DNA of 64,000 bases. It comes from Lujinxingiaceae bacterium (GTDB taxonomy: Bacteria > Myxococcota_A > Bradymonadia > Bradymonadales > Bradymonadaceae). Positions within the stretch are counted from its first letter, which is position 1; every line of letters starts with the position of its first letter. Positions 1 to 9,710 of the stretch are shown one piece after another. Both the position numbers and the translations under genes were made by a program. The notes beneath the pieces were generated by a model. It was not told the origin of the DNA and searched no databases. It saw only the letters and a list, made by a program, of their open reading frames with translations. The stretch is taken from positions 111,371-175,370 of the forward strand of contig JACCWM010000036.1 in assembly GCA_013697635.1 (NCBI GenBank). The letters run 5' to 3'.

Positions 1-3000
1 TCAGCGAGCCTATCATCGATGGAGACCATCGGCGGTTCAAGCGGCCTGACGGTCAAAGGCGCAGCGAGCGACGCGACTTCCCCGGCCGTGGCGAACATGC
101 TGCTGACGCCCGGCTCGATCATCGAGACCGACGGTCGAAGCCGCGCGCGCTTTACCCTCGACGCCGGCGGCGAGGTGGAACTCAACCACAGCACGAGCGT
201 CGAGCTCGTCGGCGACGTCAAGCGCGGGCTTCGCGTCTTGCGCGGCCAGGCGATCATCGCCATGCCCCACAGCGATGAAGCGCGCGAGACGCGCGTCTAC
301 CTGCCCACTGGCGAGGTCGTCTTGCGCGGCACCAAGGTCGGCGTGGTCGCCGCCCCCAACGAGAGCATCGTCACGGTCACCCAGGGCGAGGTCGCCGTGC
401 TTGGCGAGGCCGGCGAGCCGCTGATCGCGCGCGCCGGTCAGGAGATCTACCTCGAGCGCTCGGCCGGCCCCTACATCACCTCAGCGAGCAATCTGGAGTC
501 GGCGCTTGGCTGGTCCGGCGGCCAGGAGCAGACCGCGGCCATTCATCGCGGCCTGGGAACACTCACGGGCAAGACGCCTGGCGAGGAGCGCGAGTGGCCG
601 CTTCGCAAACAAAGCCAGAATGTCGTCGTCACAATTCAGGGCGCAATGGCCTACACCGAGATCACCGAGGTCTTTCAAAACGAGTCGTCGCAAACGATCG
701 AGGGCGTCTATCGCTTTCCGCTTCCCGACGACGCCCAGATCAGCCGCCTCGCGCTCAAGGTGGGCAACCGCATCATGGAGGGCGAGTTTGTCGAAAACGC
801 GCGCGCCGCGCGCATCTGGCGCGATTTGATCGACCAGTGGCGCGATCCGGCCTGGCTGCGCTGGGTTCAAGGCGATCAATTTGAGCTTCGCATCTTTCCG
901 ATCGAGCCGCGCTCGAGCCGTCAGGTCACGATCGGCTACACCCAGCGCCTGCAGAGCAGCGCAAACGGCCACACCTACACCTATCCGATGGCCTACGACA
1001 CGATCGGGCGCATCCCGGCCGATCAATTCACCTTTCATGCCCGTATCAGCACCGCGGTATCCGCTGAGAGTGTGCGCGTGCACGGTTATCCGGCGCGCGT
1101 CGAGACCCAGCGCGTGACCACTGCAAGCGGCAAAGACGTGGTACCAACGGGTGCACTGCGCGGCGTGGCGGTGGATTTTGATGCCCAGCACTTCGTGGCC
1201 ACAGGCGATCTGTCGATCCGCATCCCCGAGGACGACGACGGCCGTGAGCTTCGCGCTTATGGATACGCCGATCCGCGACGCAGCAACGAACCCGGCTATG
1301 CCGTCTTGAGCATTCGCCCCAACCTGTTGGCGAGCAGCGAGACGCGAGCGCGCGACGTCGTACTCATCGCCGACGTCTCGCATCGACGCCGCGGCGCAGC
1401 CCTGGATTTGCAGCGCAAGCTCTTGCCCCAGATCGTGCGCGAGATGGATCCGCTCGATCGCGTGGTAGTGATCGCCTGCGCTGAGCGCTGCCGTGCTGTA
1501 GGACCGCGCGGCTTTGATCGCCCGTCGATGGCCAACGCCGATGCGATCGCCAATGAGCTGGCCACAATCGAGGCCGAAGGCTCGACCAACCTCGTCGAAG
1601 CGCTGCGTGTGGCGGGCGAGCTTGCTCGAAGCCGCTCGAACGCGGACGCCTCCAATCGCGCCCTGCATTTCGTCTTTGCGACCAACGGCATCGCCAGCAG
1701 CGGCGAGCTTCGCGCCGGCAAGATTGCCGAGGCGACGCGCGCCGTAGTCGCTCGAGCCAACGCGCAGATGACCGTGATCGATCTGGGCGGCGATGGCGAC
1801 ATCCTCGCGCTCGAGGCGCTGGCGCGAGCCGGGCGCGGTGCGCTGGTGCGTCTGACGCCAGGAAACAACCTGGGCGAGCACGCCCTTCGCGTCTTGGGAC
1901 GCGTCTATGGCAGCGCGCTGCATGATCTGCGCGTCGAGCTGCCCAAAGGCTTTGAGCAAGTCTATCCCAGCGAGCCGCTCTCGCTTGGACGCGGCGAGGA
2001 GCTGGTCATCGTGGCCAGGCTTCGCGAACAAGCCAGTGGCGAGGTCGTGCTGCGCGCGACCTACGCCGGCGAGGCTTTCGAGCGGCGCCTTCCGATCAAT
2101 ATCGTGGCCAGGCCTGAGGCCGGCAACGCCTTTGCCTCCAGGCTTTGGGCCGAGCAGCGCATTCGCGATCTGGAGTTTGACGCCGAGCGCGATCATCGCG
2201 CCGAGATCGTCGCCCTCTCGATTCGCCATGGTCTGCTCTCACGGCACACCTCGCTTCTGGCCCTGGAGGACGAAAATATGATGCGCGAGTTCAACGTGCG
2301 CCGCGAACATCGCCCCAACTGGAGCGGCGCCGACGAGGCCGTCGAGTCCGGGCCGACCGAGCGTGCCGATAGCAGCGCCGAGTCCAAGAGTGAGCCGGCC
2401 CCACGCAGCCAGGTGGCACCATCTCCGGCAAAGAAGATGGCGCCATCAGACAAAGGTTTATCCAAGTCCGGTGACATGGACGACATGTTTGGCTCGGGCA
2501 GCGCAGGAGCACCCACGTCGAGTTTTCCGCGAGATCGCGCGGAGCCAATGCCTATGCGAAGCAGCTATCGCCGTGCGCGCCCTGTCGCTCAATTTAGCTT
2601 GAGCGAGCCGCGCTCGCCTTCGGCGCAGGCTCTTCGCCGCGTCGAGACCCACCGCAAGGCCGCCGAGCGCGACGTGAACGCGCGGCTGCCGCGGCGAAGC
2701 CTGATCCGCTCGCTCGTGCAAGCCGAGCAGATCGAGACCGCCGAGCGCGAGATTGTGTCCTGGCTCGAGCGCGACCCGATGGACTCCGAGGCGATTCTTG
2801 CACACTCCCAGCTCATGGCCTACCGCGGTCAGATCGCGCAGGCTGAGGTGCTCTTGAGCTCGGCTATCGACGCCAACCCTCGGGCAAAGTGGCTGCACGA
2901 GCGTGTCCAGGCAGCCTTTGATGCCAGCGGCGACGACGCCATGGCCTGTGCCCACGCGGTCAGCCTCGAGGCCTTGCTCACGCGTGCCCCCAAGAGCCCG

Positions 3001-3432
3001 CTGAACATCCTCGACTGCCCGCTGGCCACCGACCTTGGCCCCTTCGGCCTGGGAAGCGCACCTGTGCGCTCAACGCGCCACAAATCCGGCGCGGGGCCCA
3101 AAGGTGAGATCGTCGTCGAGCTCGAGTGGAGCGGGCGCGGTGATCTCGATCTTGCGCTGGTCGAGCCCGATGGACGCCTTCTCTCCTGGATGAGCCAGCG
3201 TCGAAACGTCAAGGTCAGCGGCGTGCGCGGCCCCGGTCCTGAGACCCTGGCGCTGCCCACGGCGCAAAACGGCACCTGGCGCCTACATCTTCTTCGCCAG
3301 GACGACGGTGACCACCCGATCAATGCCCGCGTCACGGTTCGCGCCGGCAGCCAGAGTCGTCAGTTCCATGTCACGGTCACCGGCCGCTCCACCGCAGTGG
3401 CCGAGATCAACCGCAGCGTCGGCTACCGCTAA
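1..3432 (+). CDS. FecR-VIT-VWA domain envelope protein with TPR-like and DUF2135-like C-terminus (5' truncated)
   Basis: The frame is open to the window edge and the first ATG is at 19, so the N-terminus (probably a signal or membrane anchor) lies outside. Counting from that ATG: residues 1-150 resemble a FecR domain, about 194-310 is a VIT (inter-alpha-trypsin) domain, and about 445-620 is a von Willebrand A domain. A low-complexity Ser/Pro linker follows, then a TPR-like helical stretch (about 890-955) and a terminal beta domain with a DLDLALVEPDG motif like DUF2135/YfaP. The VWA metal site is degenerate: D452-x-S454-x-R456 instead of DxSxS, so metal binding may be lost. Likely a cell-envelope binding or scaffold protein; the ligand is unknown. 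A strong hairpin terminator follows the stop codon. Confidence 0.88.
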   Translation, partial: SASLSSMETIGGSSGLTVKGAASDATSPAVANMLLTPGSIIETDGRSRARFTLDAGGEVELNHSTSVELVGDVKRGLRVLRGQAIIAMPHSDEARETRVYLPTGEVVLRGTKVGVVAAPNESIVTVTQGEVAVLGEAGEPLIARAGQEIYLERSAGPYITSASNLESALGWSGGQEQTAAIHRGLGTLTGKTPGEEREWPLRKQSQNVVVTIQGAMAYTEITEVFQNESSQTIEGVYRFPLPDDAQISRLALKVGNRIMEGEFVENARAARIWRDLIDQWRDPAWLRWVQGDQFELRIFPIEPRSSRQVTIGYTQRLQSSANGHTYTYPMAYDTIGRIPADQFTFHARISTAVSAESVRVHGYPARVETQRVTTASGKDVVPTGALRGVAVDFDAQHFVATGDLSIRIPEDDDGRELRAYGYADPRRSNEPGYAVLSIRPNLLASSETRARDVVLIADVSHRRRGAALDLQRKLLPQIVREMDPLDRVVVIACAERCRAVGPRGFDRPSMANADAIANELATIEAEGSTNLVEALRVAGELARSRSNADASNRALHFVFATNGIASSGELRAGKIAEATRAVVARANAQMTVIDLGGDGDILALEALARAGRGALVRLTPGNNLGEHALRVLGRVYGSALHDLRVELPKGFEQVYPSEPLSLGRGEELVIVARLREQASGEVVLRATYAGEAFERRLPINIVARPEAGNAFASRLWAEQRIRDLEFDAERDHRAEIVALSIRHGLLSRHTSLLALEDENMMREFNVRREHRPNWSGADEAVESGPTERADSSAESKSEPAPRSQVAPSPAKKMAPSDKGLSKSGDMDDMFGSGSAGAPTSSFPRDRAEPMPMRSSYRRARPVAQFSLSEPRSPSAQALRRVETHRKAAERDVNARLPRRSLIRSLVQAEQIETAEREIVSWLERDPMDSEAILAHSQLMAYRGQIAQAEVLLSSAIDANPRAKWLHERVQAAFDASGDDAMACAHAVSLEALLTRAPKSPLNILDCPLATDLGPFGLGSAPVRSTRHKSGAGPKGEIVVELEWSGRGDLDLALVEPDGRLLSWMSQRRNVKVSGVRGPGPETLALPTAQNGTWRLHLLRQDDGDHPINARVTVRAGSQSRQFHVTVTGRSTAVAEINRSVGYR

Positions 3433-3437
3433 AACAG

Positions 3438-3470
3438 CGCGACGTCCGATGATTGTCATCGGACGTCGCG
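3438..3470. terminator. Bidirectional intrinsic terminator
   Basis: A perfect 15-bp inverted repeat (arms 3438-3452 and 3456-3470) with a 3-nt loop is flanked by AAAA on the left and TTT on the right. It sits between two convergent genes (stops at 3432 and 3500), so it can end transcription on both strands. Confidence 0.85.
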
Positions 3471-3499
3471 TTTAGCAGCAAGCCGTGCTCTCAAAAGGG

Positions 3500-4273
3500 C
3501 TATTCGTGTTCGGACAGGATGCGCGTTCGCACCTCGAAGAGCGACTCGTCGACGCGCACCCAACCACTGGCCTTTTTGTGCTCGACGAGCACCCACCACT
3601 GCTGCTCGAGCGGCTGGAACTTGCGCCTGCCCACGGACGGCTCGCTCTCGGCGGCGAATTGCTTGGCCGGGCAGCTCCCCAGATACAGGCGCTCGCGAAC
3701 CTCGACATAACAGGCGCCCTCGCCGGCATACTGAAAGAGCGCGACACGCTCTTCGGCCTCGATCGTGAGAGTCTCCTCGCTTGCGACCATCTCCTCGGGC
3801 TCGATGGGCTCCGCCAAAGGATCGTAGAAAACGCCCACAAAACGTGTCTGACGCAGCGCCCGGTAGATGCGCGGGCGGGTTACGACGACGCGCGTCTCCT
3901 TCCATTCGACTTCGTTGCCGTCTGGCCAGCTGACTTCAGCGACGCTGGCCGACAGGGCGTCCGGGTGCTGGCGAAGCGCAATCTCGTCGCTGCCTCCAAG
4001 CCATGTGAGGCTGAATGTGTGCATCTCCTCTCGCCCGGGCCACGACTCGATCACAAAGGGCGCCGGTCCCGGTTCAGCCGCCGCGTCGCGCCCGGCATCT
4101 GCGCTCTCGACGATCTCGGGGGTCACGGCCACGTCAGCTTCGACGGCCGTGGGCGGCAAAACGGCTGGCTCGGGCGGGCTTGCCAACTGCCTTTCACAGG
4201 CGCTAGCACCGGCCAGGCCGAGGATGGCGGCGGCGATGCCGGCTGCTTGCTTAAAACTACGACTTCTCAACAT
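3500..4273 (-). CDS. Predicted lipoprotein with C-terminal SH3-like segment, unknown function
   Basis: 257 residues. The start at 4273 is chosen because a GGAG ribosome site lies about 8 bases upstream and the protein then begins with a lipoprotein signal (MLRSRSFKQ, hydrophobic stretch, GASAC lipobox, Cys27). After an Ala/Glu/Pro-rich linker comes a beta-rich region. The final 60 residues (WWVLVEHKKASGWVRVD) look like a bacterial SH3-type fold, with two Cys upstream (CYVEV and GSC) that could pair. It is divergently transcribed from the Sel1-repeat gene. No family assignment is possible by eye. A much longer open frame upstream of this start is the antisense shadow of the Sel1 gene. Confidence 0.75.
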   Translation of the reverse strand: MLRSRSFKQAAGIAAAILGLAGASACERQLASPPEPAVLPPTAVEADVAVTPEIVESADAGRDAAAEPGPAPFVIESWPGREEMHTFSLTWLGGSDEIALRQHPDALSASVAEVSWPDGNEVEWKETRVVVTRPRIYRALRQTRFVGVFYDPLAEPIEPEEMVASEETLTIEAEERVALFQYAGEGACYVEVRERLYLGSCPAKQFAAESEPSVGRRKFQPLEQQWWVLVEHKKASGWVRVDESLFEVRTRILSEHE

Positions 4274-4399
4274 CTTGCGCTCCAACCGCTCGGCAGACTC
4301 AACAATGTGAAGCGAAACAGATATGCTGTTCACCACGTCACGCTTGCTGCATACCAGATAGCAAGTTCTATACTCTACGACAAAACGAACTTGAACACG

Positions 4400-5719
4400 A
4401 TGGGCCTGACCATGTTGACTCGAAAGCGCATCGTACTTCGCATTGTGATCGCATTGTTGGGCCTGGTTTTGGGCTTGCTGGTCTTTGCTCAGCTCAAGCC
4501 TGGCGAAGCTGACGAGCCCAGTGTGCCTTTCGAGCCGGCGCACAACGCCGAGATCACCCTGCCGGCCGAACTCGAGATCACCTCGAAGTCGTGCAAAGGC
4601 GGCGTTATGGCGGCCTGCTATGAGCTCGGCGTGCAACTGGCATCCGGCGTGGTCGTCGAGTCGAACATCGAGGCTGCGCGCGAGCTGTTCGAGACGGCCT
4701 GCCACGGTGGCCACACGCCGGCCTGCGTCGATCTGGGCCTGATGTTCGAGGAGGGCTTGGGCGTGTCGATCGATGTCGAGGGCGCCCGCCGTTGGTATCA
4801 GATGGCCTGCGATGGCGGCGACCCCACCGGTTGCAGCAGCCTGGAGTTCGTCGGGCAAGGCCGCGATGCGCTGGAGAACGCGCTCGAGCGCAACGCACAA
4901 CACTGCGAGGCGGGCGATCTGCTGGCCTGCGTCGATCTGGGCATCTTCTACGGCACCGGTCAGGGGGTCGTGCTCGATATTGCCCGTGCCTACGCGCTCT
5001 ATGCGCGAGCCTGCGAGGGCGGCCAGATGCTTGGCTGCTACTACCTGGGTGCGGCCTTTGCCAGCGGCGAGGGCGTCGAACGAGACCTCAACCGTGCCAA
5101 GACGCTCTACGAGAAGTCCTGCGACGGCGGCGAGCTCAGCGGCTGCAACAACCTCGCGGCGATGCTCGAGGCCGGCCCAGGCGAGTCTGGCGAAGGCGGC
5201 CCGGTGCGTGATCTGGCCGGCGCCCGCGCGCTCTATGAGCGCAGCTGCGAGGGCGAAAACATGCGCGCTTGCCACAACCTGGCCGTGCTCTATCAGAGCG
5301 GCAGCGGCGTCAAAGCCGATCCGCGCCGCGCGCGCGAACTCTTCGAGAAAGCTTGCGAGGGCTGGGAAGGCGCGGCCTGCCATAGCCTGGCCGTCTTGCA
5401 CGCACGCGGCGACGATTCGAGCAGCGAGGATGTCGACGCGGCTCGCCTGCTCTACGAGAAGGCCTGCCAGGCAGGCTTTGCACCCTCGTGCCATAACGCA
5501 GGCATCATCTACGCGATGGGCCAGGGCGTCGAAGCCGATTTTGTGCGCGCTCGCGCCCTGCTCAACCAGGCATGTGAGGGCCAGCACATGCTGGGATGCT
5601 ACTTTCTCGGAGCGCTCCATGAGCGTGGACAGGGCGGCCCGGCGAGCAAGACACTCGCCGACGCGCTTTATGCCCGAGCATGTCAGGGCGGTGTAGCGCT
5701 CGCCTGTGCACAAGACTAA
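4400..5719 (+). CDS. Secreted or membrane-anchored Sel1-repeat (Hcp-like, Cys-rich) protein
   Basis: 439 residues. An N-terminal hydrophobic segment (RIVLRIVIALLGLVLGLLVF, about residues 10-30) acts as signal or anchor. About ten consecutive Sel1-like repeats of roughly 36 residues follow, each with the pattern A-C-x-x-L-G ... A-x-x-L-Y-E-x-A-C-E-G-G. Each repeat carries a Cys pair spaced as in the disulfide-bridged Helicobacter cysteine-rich proteins (Hcp), which argues for an oxidising, extracytoplasmic location. One repeat (around residue 150) is degenerate. Such solenoids usually mediate protein-protein contacts. ATG 4412 is an equally good start; neither has a clear ribosome site. Confidence 0.88.
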   Translation: MGLTMLTRKRIVLRIVIALLGLVLGLLVFAQLKPGEADEPSVPFEPAHNAEITLPAELEITSKSCKGGVMAACYELGVQLASGVVVESNIEAARELFETACHGGHTPACVDLGLMFEEGLGVSIDVEGARRWYQMACDGGDPTGCSSLEFVGQGRDALENALERNAQHCEAGDLLACVDLGIFYGTGQGVVLDIARAYALYARACEGGQMLGCYYLGAAFASGEGVERDLNRAKTLYEKSCDGGELSGCNNLAAMLEAGPGESGEGGPVRDLAGARALYERSCEGENMRACHNLAVLYQSGSGVKADPRRARELFEKACEGWEGAACHSLAVLHARGDDSSSEDVDAARLLYEKACQAGFAPSCHNAGIIYAMGQGVEADFVRARALLNQACEGQHMLGCYFLGALHERGQGGPASKTLADALYARACQGGVALACAQD

Positions 5720-5823
5720 AGCTGCTGCAGGGTTGACAAGCAGTGTGGGATATACGCCATTATAGCCCGGTTTGGTTTTGTCCAAGATTCTCAAATGTCA
5801 TCTACCAGCCCAGGAGAACCCCA

Positions 5824-6600
5824 ATGTCCCAGCCCACGCTAAGTTTTTTGCTCGTCTTGATCTTCGCCGCTTCGGCGGCCTGTAACGGGCAAAAAACGCC
5901 CCAGGCGGCCGCACCGGCGCCCGAGCCGAGCGCGCAGGAGCAGGCTGAGCAGCCCGCAAACGAGCCCGCAAACGAGCCCGCCGCTGAGGTCGCCAACGAA
6001 GTCGAGGCTGCACCGGCCGGTGAGCGCCACCCGGCGATGACCGATCCCTCGCTCGCCGCCGAGACCGCCCCGGCAAGCTACAAGCTCAATTTCGAGACGA
6101 CCAAGGGCACCATCGTCATTGAAGTGACCCGCGACTGGGCGCCCAACGGCGCCGATCGCCTCTACAACCTGGCCAAGATCGGCTACTTCAATGACGTCGC
6201 CTTCTTTCGCGTGATCCAGGGCTTCATGGTGCAGTTTGGCATCCACGGCCAGGCCGACGTCAACGCCGCCTGGCGCGAAGCGCGCATCCCCGACGATGCC
6301 GTCAAAGAGAGCAACAAGCCGGGCTACGTCACCTTTGCCACGGCCGGTCCGAACACGCGCACCTCACAGCTCTTCATCAACTTTGGCCAGAATGCCGGCC
6401 TCGATCCCCAGGGCTTTGCGCCGCTTGGTAAAGTGGTCGAGGGTATGGACGTGGTCAACAGCCTCTACGCCGGTTACGGCGAAGGTGCGCCCCAGGGCCG
6501 CGGTCCCTCGCAGGGACGCATGCAGGCCGAGGGCAACACCTACCTCAAGTCGAGCTTTCCCGAGCTCGACTACATCAAGTCGGTCACGATCGTCGAATGA
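5824..6600 (+). CDS. Cyclophilin-type peptidyl-prolyl cis-trans isomerase lipoprotein
   Basis: 258 residues. The start at 5824 follows an AGGAG ribosome site, and the product begins with a lipoprotein signal (SAAC lipobox near residue 20). A Pro/Ala/Glu-rich linker with a repeated NEPA unit tethers the catalytic domain. The cyclophilin fold spans about 85-255, with the FFRVIQGFMVQFG and SQLFINFGQN signatures; the usual FHRVI histidine is Phe here, while Arg and Gln of the active site remain. It probably assists folding of periplasmic or outer-membrane proteins. Confidence 0.92.
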   Translation: MSQPTLSFLLVLIFAASAACNGQKTPQAAAPAPEPSAQEQAEQPANEPANEPAAEVANEVEAAPAGERHPAMTDPSLAAETAPASYKLNFETTKGTIVIEVTRDWAPNGADRLYNLAKIGYFNDVAFFRVIQGFMVQFGIHGQADVNAAWREARIPDDAVKESNKPGYVTFATAGPNTRTSQLFINFGQNAGLDPQGFAPLGKVVEGMDVVNSLYAGYGEGAPQGRGPSQGRMQAEGNTYLKSSFPELDYIKSVTIVE

Positions 6601-6609
6601 GCCAAGCCC

Positions 6610-6651
6610 GAGCCTGGTGAGCCGGGCGCCCTGCCCCCGCTCGCCAGGCTC
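6610..6651. terminator. Possible hairpin between convergent genes
   Basis: A 13-bp stem with one G-T wobble (arms 6610-6622 and 6639-6651) and a 16-nt loop lies between the PPIase stop and the stop of the opposing gene, which it overlaps. No T-run follows, so intrinsic termination is uncertain. Confidence 0.4.
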
Positions 6652-7051
6652 AAGCCGTGAGCGCTGGCGCCGCCTGCGAGATCGCACGCAGGCGTAGAAA
6701 CCAGTACGTCCATATGCCGTTGAAGCTCGCAAATATCGCAAAAAACAACCAACCCATGGCGGGGCCGCCCTGGAGCATCGTCACAAGGATGCCCAGCGTC
6801 GCTGTGCCCGACCACAAGATCTTCAGGCGCAGCATGGTGCGAAACGACTCCAGGGGCGCGTCGCGCCCGAGCAAGCTCTCCACGCCAATGCCCACGAGCG
6901 CTGCGCCCACCAGCCGCGCCGTCATCGGATCGACCGCCGGCCAGCCGAACATGCCCAGAAACAACTCCGGGGCGATGAGCAGCGGGGCCGCAAAGACGAT
7001 GTCGGCGACAAAATGAAAGACGAACCAAAAGCGTAAGGCCTTGGGAACCAT
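6650..7051 (-). CDS. Small four-helix membrane protein, unknown function
   Basis: 133 residues from the ATG at 7051, which has GGAG about 8 bases upstream; the longer open frame beyond it has no membrane signature and is discounted. Four hydrophobic segments are visible (about 8-30, 45-65, 73-93, 97-118) with conserved-looking loops GWPAVDPMTARLVG and LGRDAPLESF between them. The pattern is that of widespread small uncharacterised inner-membrane proteins; I do not assign a function. It is convergent with the PPIase gene and divergent from the sensor kinase gene. Confidence 0.8.
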   Translation of the reverse strand: MVPKALRFWFVFHFVADIVFAAPLLIAPELFLGMFGWPAVDPMTARLVGAALVGIGVESLLGRDAPLESFRTMLRLKILWSGTATLGILVTMLQGGPAMGWLFFAIFASFNGIWTYWFLRLRAISQAAPALTA

Positions 7052-7251
7052 ACCATTCTCCACAAGAGAGGGTGGGACAACGATCGAGCGTCTGCGATGC
7101 CTGCCCATTGTGCGCATGGCGCGAGGCCGAGGTAAAGCGCGGCTACGCAGAAAATGCGGACCTTCGCGGCAAGCCGCTAGTGCATGGGCCAATCTGTGAT
7201 AGGCTTTTGATCGTTCTGCCGCAATAATTCTAGGTGACAGGGTCAAGTGCA

Positions 7252-9576
7252 ATGGCTAATTTTCGTAGACATTGGCGATGGATATTTGGCAATCGATTCC
7301 CGCTGGTGGGCATCGTCGTCATCGGACTCTCGCTGGGCGCGCTCAACGCCGCGAGCATCAGGGTGCTCTCGGTTTTCCAGTATTGGAACGAGAGCCAGAG
7401 CCGGGTAGCCCACGCGGTGCAGGCCGCCGGCACGAGTCTTTATCGTTACGCTGACACGGGCAACCCGGCACACTACGCAAAGTACCTGCAGGCCATGCGA
7501 GTTCCTTTGCTGAGCATCGAGGTACGCGCCGAGCTCGATAAGCCCGAGCCCGACCTGTCGCTGGTGATCCGCCGCCTCGAGGAGGCGGGCTTCTCCTCGA
7601 CGAGCACCACGGTCGGAGTGCGCGCGCACCACTATTTCAGTTACTTGCCGGCTGTGCAAAGCGTCGATGCGCTGTGGCGCCAATCCAACATCGAGTTCGA
7701 ACGCTTGCAGCGCGTCGGTGACCAAGTCCATGCCGATCATGGCGCCGGCAAGCTCGACGTTGATGGAGCACACGCCGAGTTGGAGGCGATCGAGGCCTCG
7801 GTCGAGCGTCTGGCCGTGCCCTTTCGACAGACATTGCAGTTTGCCAGCGAGCGAATGCGGCGCATTCTCGGTGGCTTCAGCCTCTTTTTCTCCACCGGCC
7901 TGCTGCTGCTCATCGGACTGATGAGCTGGCGATCACTGCGACAACAAGAGCACGAGAGCCAGCGCACCCGCGATGAGCTCGACGAGCGCGACCAGCTCTA
8001 CCGGGCCGTACTCCAAAACACGCCCGATGCCATCTATGTCTTCGACCCTCACACCTTGTGCGTCGTCGAGACCAACGCCGCATTTCGCCAGTTGCTGGGC
8101 TTTGATGGCGATGAGCGCGGCGTGGCCCATCTGCATGATTTTGTCGATCAGCCCCCCGAAGAGATTGCTGCCGTCGTTCAAGAGGTGCGACGCCAGCCGC
8201 TTCTGGCCACGCCGAGCAAGTGGCGCCACCGCGACGGGCACACGATTGTGATCGAGATCACGGCGGCCGGCGTCAAACCCGACGCCGACGGCGAGGCCGA
8301 GCTGATCTGCGTGATCGGCCGCGACCTGACCGCGCAGCGCGAGCTCAATGCCCGTTTGATCGAGGTCGACCGGCTCGCCTCGATGGGAAACCTGGCGACC
8401 GCCGTCGGCCACGAGATCAATAATCCGCTGGCCTTCATCACAGCCAACATCGAGTTCGCCTGGCGCTCGCTGCTTGACGAAAGAGCGCTCATCGCGCGCT
8501 TGTCCGAAGCAGCCAAGCTGGTCGACCCGGTAAGCAACGTCGTCGCTGAGCTGGGCATCAAGCGTGACACGATCATCGAGGCGCTGCACGACGCCGTCGC
8601 AGGAGCCGCGCGCGTTCGTGACGTCGTACGCGACCTCAACACCTTCACGCACTGGAAGGTCACCGAGAGCTGGATCCCCGTCGAGTTGGAAAAGGTGCTC
8701 GACTCGGCGATCAGCATCGCCAACAACCAGATCCGGCATCGCGCAACGCTGGTCAAGGACTACGCCGGCGGCTTTTACGTCGAAGGCACCGAGACGCGCA
8801 TCGCCCAAGTTTTTCTCAACCTGATCGTCAACGCCGCCCAGGCTATTCCGTCTGGCGACGCCGCGCAAAACGAGATTCGCGTGGCGGCCGAGATCGACGG
8901 TGACTTCGTTGTCGTCAGCGTCTCCGACACCGGCGTGGGCATGGCGCCGGCAGTCTTGGAGCGCATCTATGAGCCCTTCATGACCACGCGCGCCGGCAAC
9001 GGCGGCAGCGGTCTTGGGCTGCCGATCTCCAAGAACATCGTCGAGAGCCTCGGGGGACGCATCGAGGTGCAAAGTGAACCGGGCCAAGGCACCTGTTTTC
9101 GCGTCTGGCTTTGCCGCGCTATTCCTGAGATCGAGGCGGTCGCAGCCATTGCAGTGGAAGCGCCCAGATCGACGGTCGCGCGCATTCTCGTCGTCGACGA
9201 TGAGCAACGCATGGGCCGCGCCGTTCAACGTACGCTGGGCAAGTCGGTCACCGTCGTCCACGAAACCAGCGCCCAAGATGGGCTGATCCGTTTGGAGACC
9301 GACGAGGCCTTCGACCTGATTTTGTGCGACTTGATGATGCCGCATATGAACGGCGTCGTTTTCTACGGCGCGCTCGCCAGCCGGCAACCTGAGCTCTGCG
9401 AGCGCGTGATCTTCATCTCCGGTGGCGTCTTCTCCGATGACGTTCGCCAGTGGCTCGAGACCCACGATATCGAGGTACTCGAGAAGCCCTTCGATCGTGA
9501 AAAAATCTGCCGCCGGGTGCGCGAGGCTGTCGAGTCCCTCGAACGCGATGCAAATCCAGCGGTTCACCCGGAATAA
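7252..9576 (+). CDS. Hybrid sensor histidine kinase / response regulator
   Basis: 774 residues from ATG 7252; GTG 7234 is an alternative. Order: transmembrane helix (about 17-35), extracytoplasmic helical sensor (36-200), second transmembrane helix (202-226), PAS domain (240-360), HisKA dimerisation domain with H-box GHEINNPLAF (phospho-accepting H387), HATPase_c with N, G1 and G2 boxes (DTGVGMAP, GGSGLGLPIS), then a receiver domain (about 640-765) with the acidic pair DDE, phospho-acceptor D693 in CDLMMPHMNG and the KP lysine. A complete phosphorelay unit without an encoded output domain, so it must signal to a separate partner or act through its own receiver. No dedicated response regulator is adjacent. 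Confidence 0.95.
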   Translation: MANFRRHWRWIFGNRFPLVGIVVIGLSLGALNAASIRVLSVFQYWNESQSRVAHAVQAAGTSLYRYADTGNPAHYAKYLQAMRVPLLSIEVRAELDKPEPDLSLVIRRLEEAGFSSTSTTVGVRAHHYFSYLPAVQSVDALWRQSNIEFERLQRVGDQVHADHGAGKLDVDGAHAELEAIEASVERLAVPFRQTLQFASERMRRILGGFSLFFSTGLLLLIGLMSWRSLRQQEHESQRTRDELDERDQLYRAVLQNTPDAIYVFDPHTLCVVETNAAFRQLLGFDGDERGVAHLHDFVDQPPEEIAAVVQEVRRQPLLATPSKWRHRDGHTIVIEITAAGVKPDADGEAELICVIGRDLTAQRELNARLIEVDRLASMGNLATAVGHEINNPLAFITANIEFAWRSLLDERALIARLSEAAKLVDPVSNVVAELGIKRDTIIEALHDAVAGAARVRDVVRDLNTFTHWKVTESWIPVELEKVLDSAISIANNQIRHRATLVKDYAGGFYVEGTETRIAQVFLNLIVNAAQAIPSGDAAQNEIRVAAEIDGDFVVVSVSDTGVGMAPAVLERIYEPFMTTRAGNGGSGLGLPISKNIVESLGGRIEVQSEPGQGTCFRVWLCRAIPEIEAVAAIAVEAPRSTVARILVVDDEQRMGRAVQRTLGKSVTVVHETSAQDGLIRLETDEAFDLILCDLMMPHMNGVVFYGALASRQPELCERVIFISGGVFSDDVRQWLETHDIEVLEKPFDREKICRRVREAVESLERDANPAVHPE

Positions 9577-9623
9577 TCATGGGGCCCTGCTTCTTGCATT
9601 GTCGGCGATGACACGTTAAGAAT

Positions 9624-9647
9624 ACCCTACAAGCTCGGTAGGGTTTC
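9624..9647 (+). terminator. Intrinsic terminator after the sensor kinase gene
   Basis: A 7-bp perfect stem (ACCCTAC/GTAGGGT) with a 7-nt loop is followed by TTCT, 47 bases after the sensor kinase stop and upstream of the peroxiredoxin gene, separating the two units. Confidence 0.6.
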
Positions 9648-9710
9648 TGATACGACCGTCCTTCTCATCGCTCGACGACCCAATAACGCGCACCATCAAT
9701 GGAGGCACCC

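Noticed and set aside
4274..5794. N-terminal extension of the minus-strand lipoprotein to 5794
   Set aside because: It is antisense to the Sel1-repeat gene, and the lipoprotein signal with ribosome site begins at 4273.
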